Source of the DNA: RFPW01 sp040401595 | GTDB lineage: Bacteria > Pseudomonadota > Gammaproteobacteria > Burkholderiales > Burkholderiaceae_E | Direction of reading: 5' to 3' | Length of the DNA: 64,000 nucleotides | Assembly (NCBI GenBank): GCA_040401595.1 | Contig: JBBAOE010000013.1 | Span: 1-64,000, forward strand | Translations under genes and position numbers: made by a program | Notes under the pieces: model-generated | What the model was told of the DNA's origin: nothing | The model's database searches: none | The model's input: the letters and a program-made list of their open reading frames with translations, nothing else | Shown: one piece after another, positions 40,665-49,542 of the stretch | Layout of the letters: the number at the start of each line of letters is the position of its first letter | Position numbering within the stretch: position 1 is the first letter of the stretch

Positions 40665-42758
40665 TTAACTGAACGATTTCCCTTCGGCCACCAGGCGCGC
40701 CAGTAATGGCGCAGGCTGCCAGAATGCAGAATCGTCGTCGGGGTTCTGGGCGAAGCGTTTCATGGCCTGGGCGACGTTGTAGAGGCCGACCGTGTCGGCG
40801 TAACACATCGGACCCCCGCGGTGCAACGGGAACCCGTACCCGGTGAGGTACACCATGTCGATATCGCTCGCTCGACTGGCAATGCCTTCTTCGAGAATCT
40901 TGGCCGCCTCGTTGACGAGAGCGAATACCAGGCGTTGGACAATTTCCTCATCGCCGATCTTGCGCGGCGTGCGTCCGATGCTGGCGCGGTAGTCGACGAT
41001 CATCTTTTCGACGACAGCCGAAGGGATCGCATCGCGCTTGCCCGCCTGATAGTCATACCAGCCGGCGCTGGTTTTCTGACCAAAGCGGCCCAGTTCGCAC
41101 AGCAGATCTGCAGTCTTGCTGTAGCGCATGTCGGGATGCTCGAGCGCACGGCGCTTGCGGATGTACCAGCCGATATCGTTTCCGGCCAGATCACCCATCC
41201 GGAACGGGCCCATGGCAAAGCCGAATTTTTCGACAGCCTTGTCGACCTGCGATGGCGTACATCCTTCATCGAGCAGCATGCCCGCCTGCCGGCTGTACTG
41301 CTCGATCATGCGGTTGCCGATAAAGCCATCACAAACGCCCGACACGACGCAGGTTTTCTTGATCTTCTTGCCAACCTGCATGACCGTGGCCAACACGTCC
41401 TTGGCAGTGTCTGCACCACGAATAACCTCAAGCAGCTTCATCACGTTGGCGGGGCTGAAGAAGTGCATGCCGACAACGTCCTGCGGACGTTTTGTGAAGT
41501 GGGCGATTTGGTTGACATCGAGTGTCGACGTATTCGAAGCCAGAATCGCACCTGGTTTCATGACGGCGTCGAGTTGGCCGAAGACGATCTTCTTGACGTC
41601 CATATCTTCGAATACCGCCTCGATCACGAGGTCGCTGTCGCTGAGGTCGGCATAGTCAAGCGTTGTCGACAGGAGCGCCATGCGCTCGTCGTACTTGGTC
41701 TGGGCGAGCTTGCCTTTCTTGACCTGGGCTTCGTAGTTCTTGCGCATCGTGGCGACGCCGCGATCGAGCGCCTCCTGCTTCGTCTCCAGCATGACGACTG
41801 GAATCCCGGCGTTGAGGAAGTTCATCGTGATACCACCGCCCATCGTGCCGGCTCCGATCACCGCCACTTTCTTGACGGCACGCACTGGGGTGTCTTCAGG
41901 CACATCCGGAATCTTGCTGGTGGCCCGTTCAGCGAAGAATGCGTGGCGCAGCGCCTTGCTCTCCGGGGTTTGCATGAGTTCGATGAAGATCTTGCGCTCA
42001 AGGGCCAGGCCGGCATCGATCTTCTGTTTGACCGCCGCCTCAACCGCATCGATGCAGCGTAGCGGTGCGGGGAAATTCTTCGACATCGCCCCGACGGTGT
42101 TGCGGGTGAATTGAAAGTAGGCATCGGCATTCGGATGGCTGCATTTCAAGTTGCGTACAAGCGGTAGCGGTCGCGTAGCAGCAATCTCATGGGCGAAGGC
42201 CATTGCGCCTTCCAGCAGATCACCGGTCACGACCCGGTCGAAGAGTTTCTGCCCGGGCATTCCGGCAAGCAACTCGCTCTTGACTGGCTCGCCGCTGACA
42301 ATGATGTTGAGTGCGGTTTCCACCCCGAGCACCCGGGGCAGACGCTGCGTGCCGCCAGCACCGGGAAGCAGCCCCAGCTTGACTTCAGGCAGCGCAATGC
42401 TGGCCCCGGGTGCCGTCACCCGGTAATGGCAGCCCAGGGCTAGTTCGAGCCCGCCGCCCATGCAGACGGAATGGATGGCTGCAACAATCGGCTTGGTGGC
42501 CTGCTCACACAAGCTGATCAGACTTCCGAGGTTGGGTTCTGCCAGCGCCATGGGCGAGCCGAATTCTTTGATATCTGCCCCCCCTGAGAAGGCCTTGCCT
42601 GCGCCGGTGATCACAATCGCGGTGATCGCTCCATCGGCCTGTGCCTGCTCGATACCGTTCGCAATATCGCGTCGGGTTGAATAGCCCAGCCCGTTGACGG
42701 GCGGGTTCTGCAGCGTGATTACGGCGACCGAGCCGTGGCATTCGTACTTGGCTGTCAT
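40665..42758 (-). CDS. fadB: FadB-type enoyl-CoA hydratase / 3-hydroxyacyl-CoA dehydrogenase
   Basis: The protein has 697 residues. The N-terminal crotonase domain (1-190) has AGKAFSGGADIKEFG and ALPEVKLGLLPGAGGTQRLPR with the catalytic Glu. The central NAD domain has VAVIGAGTMGGGITMNFLNAGIPVVMLE, and the dehydrogenase has HFFSPANVMKLLEVIRG and the C-terminal FGFAMGPFRMGDLAGNDIGW. It carries the second and third steps of beta-oxidation. A good ribosome site (AAGGAC) precedes the ATG. The 189-bp upstream region holds a recurrent dyad 73 bp before the start. Confidence 0.93.
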   Translation of the reverse strand: MTAKYECHGSVAVITLQNPPVNGLGYSTRRDIANGIEQAQADGAITAIVITGAGKAFSGGADIKEFGSPMALAEPNLGSLISLCEQATKPIVAAIHSVCMGGGLELALGCHYRVTAPGASIALPEVKLGLLPGAGGTQRLPRVLGVETALNIIVSGEPVKSELLAGMPGQKLFDRVVTGDLLEGAMAFAHEIAATRPLPLVRNLKCSHPNADAYFQFTRNTVGAMSKNFPAPLRCIDAVEAAVKQKIDAGLALERKIFIELMQTPESKALRHAFFAERATSKIPDVPEDTPVRAVKKVAVIGAGTMGGGITMNFLNAGIPVVMLETKQEALDRGVATMRKNYEAQVKKGKLAQTKYDERMALLSTTLDYADLSDSDLVIEAVFEDMDVKKIVFGQLDAVMKPGAILASNTSTLDVNQIAHFTKRPQDVVGMHFFSPANVMKLLEVIRGADTAKDVLATVMQVGKKIKKTCVVSGVCDGFIGNRMIEQYSRQAGMLLDEGCTPSQVDKAVEKFGFAMGPFRMGDLAGNDIGWYIRKRRALEHPDMRYSKTADLLCELGRFGQKTSAGWYDYQAGKRDAIPSAVVEKMIVDYRASIGRTPRKIGDEEIVQRLVFALVNEAAKILEEGIASRASDIDMVYLTGYGFPLHRGGPMCYADTVGLYNVAQAMKRFAQNPDDDSAFWQPAPLLARLVAEGKSFS

Positions 42759-42830
42759 CTGGTTCTGTCCTTCTGCGCAGTTCTGGTGGATTAATTGGGT
42801 CTACAAAGCATGATCATGAAACAAAATATA

Positions 42831-42849
42831 TTGGCACTGAAAATGTCAA
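42831..42849. promoter_or_regulatory. Recurrent dyad, site 7 (before fadB)
   Basis: TTGGCACTGAAAATGTCAA: TTGGCA and TGTCAA halves seven bases apart, one mismatch in the dyad. Read on the minus strand, TTGACA is followed after 13-15 bp by a TATATT/TATTTT hexamer, so the site probably lies in the fadB promoter itself, 73 bp before the ATG. Confidence 0.65.
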
Positions 42850-42947
42850 ATGATGAACAACTATAGCCCTGGCCGATCCGAATCGACAAATCTGGTCCGG
42901 GGCCTCGAGTCGATCGAGCGATTGTTGCATCGCGCCGAGGGCTGAGA

Positions 42948-44378
42948 TCAAGGTGCACCGGGGCCGCCGATGGCTCGCGACAGCCAGTCGAACATCTTCC
43001 CGTATGGGGCTCGCATCAGATGCGCACCCGACCAGCGGGATTGTCTGAAGATGGGCTTTAACTTGGAGAAATTTTTAAAGCCCCATTCGCCGTGATAGGT
43101 GCCATACCCACTGGCTCCGACACCACCAAACGGCAGGTTGTTCTGGGCAATGTGCAAGATGCAGTCGTTGATCGTGACACCACCAGCGATCGTCTCGCGC
43201 AAGATGCGCTGCTCCTCTTGATCGCTCCGCCCAAACCAGTAAAGCGCGAGTGGGCGCTCATGCTGACCGATGTAATTGATGATCGCTTCGGTATCTTCAT
43301 AGAAGATAACGGGCAGCAACGGTCCGAAAATTTCCTCCTGCATGACCCGCATTGACTCGGTGGCGTTCAGGATCAGGGTGGGCGCCATTCGGCGCCGGCT
43401 GCGATCCGGCAGGGTGGGCGCCCAATTGGGGGCAATGATGGTGGCGCCGTGCGCGCGGGCATCATCGAGCATCGCCAGTTGCCGATCAAAATGGTGATCG
43501 GTGATCAATGAAGAATAGTCAGGCGTGTCGCCCAGCGCGGGGTACTGCTGTTGCAAGGCGCGGCTGAAGGCCGAACTGAAGGCGCTGCGGTGGTGTTCAT
43601 GAACGAACACGTAGTCGGGTGCGATACAGGTCTGACCGGCATTGAGCGCCTTGGCCATCACCAGGCTGCCGGCTGCGCGTTCGAGGTCGGCGCTCGCGGA
43701 AATGATCGTTGGCGATTTCCCGCCCAATTCGAGTGTCACCGGGGTCAGGTTGGCCGCCGCGGCCTTGGCGACCTCGCGTCCAACCCGGGTGGACCCGGTG
43801 AAAAACAGGTGGTCCCAGGGCAGTGCGGTGAATGCTTGCGCAACCTCGACGCCACCGATGGCGACGCTCAGGACATCCGCAGGAAACGCCTGGGCCACAG
43901 TCTGCGCAAGCAGTGCGGAGAACCGTGGCGTCAGTTCGCTGGGCTTGATCATCACTCGATTGCCCGCTGCCAGTGCTTCCATCGCTGGTTCAAGCGCCAG
44001 GATGAGGGGGTAGTTCCAGGGACTGATCACGCCGACCACGCCCTGCGGTTGGGGCATCACAAGGCATCGGCCCGGCTGAAAGGTCAGGCTGGTCGGAACG
44101 GTCTGGGTGCGCATCCATCGGGCCAGATGACGCTGCGTGTGGCGCAACGCGTCTCGCAACGGCATGATGTCCGCCAACCGGGTCTCATGTGGCGAGCGAT
44201 GCCCGAAGTCTTGCGCGATCGCCCGCGTAAAATCGTCCCCATGTCGCAACAGCAACGCGTCAATCGCCCCGAGCCACTGTAATCGGGTGGCAAGATCCGG
44301 ATAACGCTGACGTTGGGCCGCCTGGCGTAATTGTAAAAATTGGGAATTCAGCACCGTGTATCTTGAGAGGACCGTCAA
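42948..44378 (-). CDS. Coniferyl-aldehyde-dehydrogenase-type NAD(P)+ aldehyde dehydrogenase
   Basis: The protein has 476 residues from TTG 44378 (GTG at 44354 is an alternative). The ALDH fold is complete: Rossmann segment around VISPWNYPLILALEPAMEALAAGN, Glu in TLELGGKSPTII, catalytic Cys in NAGQTCIAPDYVFVHE. The C-terminal LPFGGVGASGYGTYHGEWGFKNFS resembles coniferyl aldehyde dehydrogenases (CalB) and long-chain ALDHs with a C-terminal hydrophobic tail. It would oxidise an aldehyde to an acid for activation by an acyl-CoA ligase. Confidence 0.88.
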   Translation of the reverse strand: MTVLSRYTVLNSQFLQLRQAAQRQRYPDLATRLQWLGAIDALLLRHGDDFTRAIAQDFGHRSPHETRLADIMPLRDALRHTQRHLARWMRTQTVPTSLTFQPGRCLVMPQPQGVVGVISPWNYPLILALEPAMEALAAGNRVMIKPSELTPRFSALLAQTVAQAFPADVLSVAIGGVEVAQAFTALPWDHLFFTGSTRVGREVAKAAAANLTPVTLELGGKSPTIISASADLERAAGSLVMAKALNAGQTCIAPDYVFVHEHHRSAFSSAFSRALQQQYPALGDTPDYSSLITDHHFDRQLAMLDDARAHGATIIAPNWAPTLPDRSRRRMAPTLILNATESMRVMQEEIFGPLLPVIFYEDTEAIINYIGQHERPLALYWFGRSDQEEQRILRETIAGGVTINDCILHIAQNNLPFGGVGASGYGTYHGEWGFKNFSKLKPIFRQSRWSGAHLMRAPYGKMFDWLSRAIGGPGAP

Positions 44379-44455
44379 GGGGTCCGCTATCTTAGGGGTT
44401 CAGCCGGCCAATGCCGGGTTTTCGGGTTTGCTTCCTGATCAGCGTAAACCCTAGG

Positions 44456-45064
44456 ATGAGTGGCTCGAGTTTGATCGCCAGAATCTTCCCGCTGGTCTTG
44501 ACCATCGTGACCGGTGCGGCACTGGGCCTTGGCAGTGCCTGGTGGTCGGTGCGCAATGGAGGCCCCGCCCAATCCCGATTTCAGGTGGGCCCCTGGGAAG
44601 GCAGTCTGCTTGCTGGCAGCACGGACGCAGATCTGTATACCCGGGCACGGGTCGCGGTGGTGGGTTTACTGGCGCTTGATCGCCGCGAGACGGTTTATTA
44701 CATCGCGCGCACCGACAGTGCCGGACAAGCGCTGCGGTCGCGCTGTCAATACCGGATCGACGGTGTTGCGCCACCTGCCCGATGGTGGAGTCTCACGGCT
44801 TACGCGGAGGATCATTTTTTATTCGATGCAGCGCAGGGCCGGTTTAGTCTAAATGGTGCCTTAGCCACACTGGATGCCCAGGGCGAATTTCACCTGTGGA
44901 CGGGGCCCATCGCCGTCACAGACAGGGGTGCTGATCATTGGTTACCGACTCCGGGGGACCGCGGACTGGAACTGACGCTGCGCCTCTACCATCCTTCGGA
45001 GGCTGTACAACAAAATCCGCAGGCGTTAACCGCACCAACGATCGAGCGAGTTGGGACATGTTGA
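44456..45064 (+). CDS. DUF1214 domain protein
   Basis: About 202 residues from the ATG at 44456 (44411 possible). An N-terminal membrane segment (FPLVLTIVTGAALGLGSAWW) is followed by the DUF1214 domain with LYTRARVAVVGLLALDRRETVYYIARTDS and ARWWSLTAYAEDHFLF. The function of the family is unknown; it usually pairs with DUF1254, as here. It overlaps the DUF1254 gene by 7 bp. Confidence 0.85.
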   Translation: MSGSSLIARIFPLVLTIVTGAALGLGSAWWSVRNGGPAQSRFQVGPWEGSLLAGSTDADLYTRARVAVVGLLALDRRETVYYIARTDSAGQALRSRCQYRIDGVAPPARWWSLTAYAEDHFLFDAAQGRFSLNGALATLDAQGEFHLWTGPIAVTDRGADHWLPTPGDRGLELTLRLYHPSEAVQQNPQALTAPTIERVGTC

Positions 45065-45654
45065 GACGTGCTTTCGGGTTGCGGCTTTTAGGGGGGCTGG
45101 CGATTGCCGTCGTGGTGCATTACGCCTCGGTGTGGGCGCTACCGCGCGTCATGATGTGGAAGTTATTTCAGACGTTGACGCAATCGGCGGGCGCCAGCGA
45201 GGCGCCCAAACAGCCCATCCTTCCGCCATTAGCCGACGCTTCGGCGCGGCGGGTTGTGATGCCAAATCCGGACTTGTTATACGGCTTGTGCGCGCTGGAC
45301 CTCGCGCGCGGGCCTGCAATCGTTCGCGCAGATCCGAAATTGTCGAGTTACTGGTCGATTGCACTCTATGCCAGTAACAGCGATCATTTTTTTGTACTGA
45401 ACGATCGGGAGGCAGGGCAGCGACCAGTACACTTGCAAATCGTGGCGCATCGCAGCTCAGCTGCGGCGGCTTCGAGTGTTCATCCTGACGCCCAAACGCG
45501 TTCGGCCAGCCTGGGAGCGATGGACGAACCCAGAACCATCGTCGCTCCCAGCAACCAGGTACTGCTTCTGATGCGGGTCCTTGTCGAAGATCCGTCCCGT
45601 GGCACGCAAGCGCTTGAGGCCGCGCGATCGAGTCTGAAGTGCTCGACGTCCTGA
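45058..45654 (+). CDS. DUF1254-like protein (short form)
   Basis: About 198 residues from the ATG at 45058, inside the end of the DUF1214 gene. It has an N-terminal membrane segment (LGGLAIAVVVHYASVWAL) and a DUF1254-like domain (VVMPNPDLLYGLCALDLARGPAIVRADPK and YWSIALYASNSDHFFVLNDREAG). Full DUF1254 proteins carry a longer domain, so this looks like a compact partner of the DUF1214 protein. Its last 16 bp overlap the start of the monooxygenase gene, so the three are coupled. Confidence 0.8.
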   Translation: MLRRAFGLRLLGGLAIAVVVHYASVWALPRVMMWKLFQTLTQSAGASEAPKQPILPPLADASARRVVMPNPDLLYGLCALDLARGPAIVRADPKLSSYWSIALYASNSDHFFVLNDREAGQRPVHLQIVAHRSSAAAASSVHPDAQTRSASLGAMDEPRTIVAPSNQVLLLMRVLVEDPSRGTQALEAARSSLKCSTS

Positions 45655-47087
45655 TCATCGGCGCCGGTCTGTCGGGCATCGGTGCGGCTCGCCACCTGCA
45701 GGAGCGATGTCCGGACAAGTCCTGGGCGATCCTGGAGGCGCGCGATGCGATCGGTGGTACCTGGGATTTGTTTCGCTATCCGGGCGTGCGCTCGGATTCG
45801 GATATGTACACCCTTGGATATGGCTTCAAGCCCTGGCTGGAGCGCAAGGCGATTGCCGATGGGGCGTCGATTCTGCGTTACGTACGTGAGGCGGCCAACG
45901 AAACCGGGATCAGCTCGCGGATCCGGTTCGGGCAATCGGTTCGACAGGCACAGTGGTCAACGCGAGAGGCCTGCTGGACGCTGACGGTTGAAGACACTCG
46001 CACGGGTGAACGCAGTCAGTTCCAGGCCCGCTTTCTCTATCTGTGCTGCGGCTACTACAGCTATGCCAAAGGCCACCAACCGGACTTTCCAGGCCAAGCT
46101 TCTTTCGAGGGCGCGCTGGTCTATCCGCAATTCTGGCCAGCGGATCTGGACTACGAAGGCAAACGGGTGGTGGTGATCGGCAGTGGGGCGACGGCGGCAA
46201 CCCTGGTGCCGGAAATGGCCAAAACAGCAGCCCATGTCACGATGCTGCAGCGCTCTCCCACCTATATGGTCGCCCGACCATCCGAAGATGCCTTCGCGTT
46301 GTGGCTCGATCGGTATTTGCCGCGATCACTGGCCTACGATCTGACGCGCTGGAAAAATGTTCTGGTCGGAATGTTCTTCTTTCGCATCGCGAGACGGTGG
46401 CCAACCCGTGCGAAGCAACGCCTTCTGGGACTCGTGACTGAGGCACTGGGCTCCGACTTCGACGTGGGGCGACACTTCAACCCCCGCTATAACCCCTGGG
46501 ACCAGCGCGTTTGTGCCCTGCCGGACGGCGATCTGTTTGATCAGATCAAGCGTGGCCGGGCATCGGTCGTCACCGATCAGATCGCACGTCTGACCGCGGG
46601 CGGCATCGAATTGGTCAGTGGGGAGGTTCTGCCGGCGGACATCATCGTTGCAGCGACCGGACTGACGCTCAATGTCCTGGGCGATATTGACTTACGTGTT
46701 GACGAGGTTGCGTTCGATACGGCCAATGCACTCACCTACAAGGGGATGATGCTCTCGGATTTGCCCAACTGCGTTATGACCTATGGCTATACCAACGCGT
46801 CCTGGACTCTGAAAGCGGATCTGACGGCAGCCTATGTTTGCCGCTTGCTTGCCTACATGGATCGTCATCGATACGGTGTGGCGATCCCACAGGGGAATAC
46901 GCGGGAGGCTCGTTTGCCGTTTTTGGGGTTTACCTCAGGCTATGTGCAGCGTGCGATTGACCGCTTGCCTAAACAGGGGCAGCGCAAACCCTGGCGGGTC
47001 TACCAGAACTATCTCGCCGATCTCTTCGCCATTCGCTGGGCCCGGATTGACGATGGGGTGATGCGTTTCAAACCGATCCAGGGTTAA
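45639..47087 (+). CDS. FAD-dependent monooxygenase of the FMO/Baeyer-Villiger type with altered fingerprint
   Basis: The protein has 482 residues from GTG 45639. The FAD fold is IIGAGLSGIGAARHL..GGTWDLFRYPGVRSDSDMYTLGYGF, the NADPH fold VVVIGSGATAATLVPEM. Between them the Baeyer-Villiger-like fingerprint reads FEGALVYPQFWP, with Tyr162 where FxGxxxHxxxWP has His. These enzymes insert oxygen next to ketones or oxidise heteroatoms. The coupled DUF1214/DUF1254 genes upstream point to a membrane-associated partner system; the substrate is unknown. It is convergent with the CoA transferase, overlapping by 4 bp. Confidence 0.87.
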   Translation: MLDVLIIGAGLSGIGAARHLQERCPDKSWAILEARDAIGGTWDLFRYPGVRSDSDMYTLGYGFKPWLERKAIADGASILRYVREAANETGISSRIRFGQSVRQAQWSTREACWTLTVEDTRTGERSQFQARFLYLCCGYYSYAKGHQPDFPGQASFEGALVYPQFWPADLDYEGKRVVVIGSGATAATLVPEMAKTAAHVTMLQRSPTYMVARPSEDAFALWLDRYLPRSLAYDLTRWKNVLVGMFFFRIARRWPTRAKQRLLGLVTEALGSDFDVGRHFNPRYNPWDQRVCALPDGDLFDQIKRGRASVVTDQIARLTAGGIELVSGEVLPADIIVAATGLTLNVLGDIDLRVDEVAFDTANALTYKGMMLSDLPNCVMTYGYTNASWTLKADLTAAYVCRLLAYMDRHRYGVAIPQGNTREARLPFLGFTSGYVQRAIDRLPKQGQRKPWRVYQNYLADLFAIRWARIDDGVMRFKPIQG

Positions 47088-48319
47088 ACGACACCCGCTG
47101 ACCGAAGCTGCTCGAGTGCTTTGGCATCGATCCCGATGGATGCCAGGACCTCGGCCGTATGTTCGCCGAGCATTGGGCCCAGCCATTGGGTGGTACCGGG
47201 CGTTGCGCTGAGCTTTGGCACAACCCCGGGCAAGTCGATCGGCTGGCCGTCCGACAACTGGTGATGTTCAATCATGCCGCGGGCCTGGTAGTGGGGATCG
47301 GTCGCGATATCGGCTGCCGTGTAAATTCGACCAGCAGGCACCGATGCGGCGTCCAGCGTTGTCAGAACCTCAGCTAATGCGTGTCTTGCGGTCCATTGCG
47401 AGATGATGTCATCGAGCCGCTGGGACTGTGCGGCGCGTCCATCATTACTGGCGAGGAGTGGCTCTTGTGCCAGATCGGGTCGGCCGATCGCCTCCATGAA
47501 TCGACGAAAAATCCCGTCGCCATTGCCGGCGATCGCCACATACAAACCGTCACCGCAGCGGTAGGTATTGGTCGGTGCGATCCCCGGCATGCTGGCGCCG
47601 CTGCGTTCACGCACGAATCCCTGCATCTGATATTCAGGGACCAGGCTTTCCATGATCGCAAATACGGCCTCGTAGAGCGCCACATCAATAAACTGACCCT
47701 GACCACCATTGACCTTCAGATGGTGCATGGCCATGAGTGCGCCGATCGTTCCATAGAGCGATGCGAGGGTGTCGCCAAGGCTGACCCCGACCCGAACTGG
47801 CGGACGATCTGGAAAGCCTGAGGTGTAGCGCAGTCCCCCCATGCACTCGGCGATCGCGGCAAAGCCGGGGCGCGCGCTATAGGGCCCATCCTGACCATAG
47901 CCGGAGATTCGAACCATGATCAGGGACGGTTTGATCGCGCGCAGCTGCTCCCAGCCGAGGCCCCATTTCTCGAGGGTTCCAGGACGAAAGTTCTCAATCA
48001 CGATATCGACGTTCGCGACGAGCTGGCGGACGATCTCACGCGCCGTTTCGGATTTCAGGTCCAGCGTGACTGACTTTTTATTACGACTCTGCGAGTACCA
48101 CCAGAGGGAAGTGCCGTCGTGGAGCTTGCGCCATTTTCTCAGTGGATCGCCGTCGCCCGGGGGTTCGATCTTGATCACTTCGGCACCGAATTGCGCCAGG
48201 ATAGACGCTGCGTAGGGCCCTGCAATCAGGGAGCCGAGCTCGAGGACCTTGACGCCGGTCAAGGGGCCTGGTGTTGCCTCAGCTGGCTGATCCGAAGGCG
48301 GGGTTGCGGTCGGCGGCAT
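47084..48319 (-). CDS. CaiB/BaiF family III CoA transferase
   Basis: The protein has 411 residues. Family III features: LELGSLIAGPYAASILAQFGAEVIKIEPP, NKKSVTLDLKSE, VIENFRPGTLEKWGLG and the catalytic Asp183 in SLGDTLASLYG. It moves CoA between carboxylic acids without ATP. The gene is followed upstream on the same strand by a Bug-type receptor and a thioesterase, an arrangement common in Burkholderiales aromatic or terpenoid gene sets. The specific acid is unknown. Confidence 0.9.
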   Translation of the reverse strand: MPPTATPPSDQPAEATPGPLTGVKVLELGSLIAGPYAASILAQFGAEVIKIEPPGDGDPLRKWRKLHDGTSLWWYSQSRNKKSVTLDLKSETAREIVRQLVANVDIVIENFRPGTLEKWGLGWEQLRAIKPSLIMVRISGYGQDGPYSARPGFAAIAECMGGLRYTSGFPDRPPVRVGVSLGDTLASLYGTIGALMAMHHLKVNGGQGQFIDVALYEAVFAIMESLVPEYQMQGFVRERSGASMPGIAPTNTYRCGDGLYVAIAGNGDGIFRRFMEAIGRPDLAQEPLLASNDGRAAQSQRLDDIISQWTARHALAEVLTTLDAASVPAGRIYTAADIATDPHYQARGMIEHHQLSDGQPIDLPGVVPKLSATPGTTQWLGPMLGEHTAEVLASIGIDAKALEQLRSAGVV

Positions 48320-48343
48320 GGATGTCGTGCAACGGAAGATCGT

Positions 48344-49486
48344 TCAGTCTGCCGTAATGTTTCTCGAGCGAATCACGTTACCCCAGTATTCCGTGTCGCG
48401 CTTGACCAGTGCGCCAAGCTCTTCAGGACCGAGATAACGGGGCTCAATGCCGATGCTGGCCGCGCGCTGCCGGGTCTCGGGTTGTTCAAGGGACTTTCTG
48501 ACTTGTTCGCTGAGTTGAGCGACGACCGCCGGCGGAGTTCCGGCCGGCGCAAACAGCCCGACCCACGCTTCGAGTTCAAACCCGGGCAAGCCAGCTTCGG
48601 CTGTGGTCGGCACATTGGGCAACATCGGGTGGCGGGCTTTGCTGGTGACTGCAAAGGCCTTCAACTTGCTCGCCTGAATATGCGACATCACCGACGGAGG
48701 CGTTGTGATGAACACCTGCACCTGTCCGCCCAGGACGTCGCGGATGGCATCGCCCGACCCTTTGTAGGGTACGTGGACCATATCGGTTTGCGTTGTCTGC
48801 TCAAAAAGCGCGGTACCCACATGCGAAAGCGAGCCGTTGCCCTGAGAGGCAAAGTTGATCTTGCCGGGTTGCGATTTCACGTAGCTGATGAATTCGCGCA
48901 GATTGTTGGCGGGAACTGAGGGGTGGGTGGCGATCACATTCGTTGCCGCCGCAATCAGGGCGACTGGGATCAACTCCTTCTGTTCCCAGGGCAGCTTGGT
49001 GAACATGGCCGGGTTGCCGACGTGATAGGCCGAATAGGACACCAACAGGGTGTACCCATCTTTCGCCGCACGGGTCACGAGGGGATAGGCGATATTGCCG
49101 CTGGCTCCCCCCTTGTTTTCGATCACGACCGATTGGCCAAGCAGTTTGCTCATTGGCTCGGCGATGAGCCGTGCCGAGCTGTCGACGACACCACCGGGTG
49201 GATTGGGGACGATCAGCGTGATCGTTTTAGTCGGAAAGCCTTGCGCGGCTACTGTGGTGCTTAGACCTCCCAAGACGGTCAGGGTTGCCATCAGAATGCC
49301 GAGTCTGCGCAGCCACCGCTGTGCGTTCAGGCCGTTGAAGGCTGGCCAATCGCTATGCCTAACGCGCTGCTGAAGGCCCGCGGATACGCATGGTCTGGTC
49401 GGTGCCGTGATTCGCAGGGGGGTGGGTTGATCGTGGGTGCAGGTCAGGGGGCTGGGCATCGTGTGACGATTGCGGATTATTCGCAT
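48344..49486 (-). CDS. Bug-type tripartite tricarboxylate receptor protein
   Basis: The protein has 380 residues, with a long N-terminus and a signal peptide near LGILMATLTVLGGLSTTVAAQ, then a mature periplasmic binding fold. Typical Bug motifs are QGFPTKTITLIVPNPPGGVVDSSARLIAEPMS, IENKGGASGNIAYPLV and MVHVPYKGSGDAIRDVLGGQVQV. It binds an organic acid; no TctA/TctB membrane genes are in the window, so transport or sensing partners lie elsewhere or it acts alone. It lies 24 bp before the CoA transferase. Confidence 0.88.
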   Translation of the reverse strand: MRIIRNRHTMPSPLTCTHDQPTPLRITAPTRPCVSAGLQQRVRHSDWPAFNGLNAQRWLRRLGILMATLTVLGGLSTTVAAQGFPTKTITLIVPNPPGGVVDSSARLIAEPMSKLLGQSVVIENKGGASGNIAYPLVTRAAKDGYTLLVSYSAYHVGNPAMFTKLPWEQKELIPVALIAAATNVIATHPSVPANNLREFISYVKSQPGKINFASQGNGSLSHVGTALFEQTTQTDMVHVPYKGSGDAIRDVLGGQVQVFITTPPSVMSHIQASKLKAFAVTSKARHPMLPNVPTTAEAGLPGFELEAWVGLFAPAGTPPAVVAQLSEQVRKSLEQPETRQRAASIGIEPRYLGPEELGALVKRDTEYWGNVIRSRNITAD

Positions 49487-49542
49487 GAAAGTTCCAAAAA
49501 TAGGGCGTCGTTCAGACGGGGCAGTCTCTGGCCGGACTGGTT

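Noticed and set aside
40821..42062. 413-residue plus-strand open frame
   Set aside because: Antisense to fadB; composition is His/Asp/Arg-rich as in shadow frames.
44369..44385. CTTGA-N8-TCAAG before the aldehyde dehydrogenase as a dyad copy
   Set aside because: Wrong spacing and only five matching bases per half; likely coincidental.
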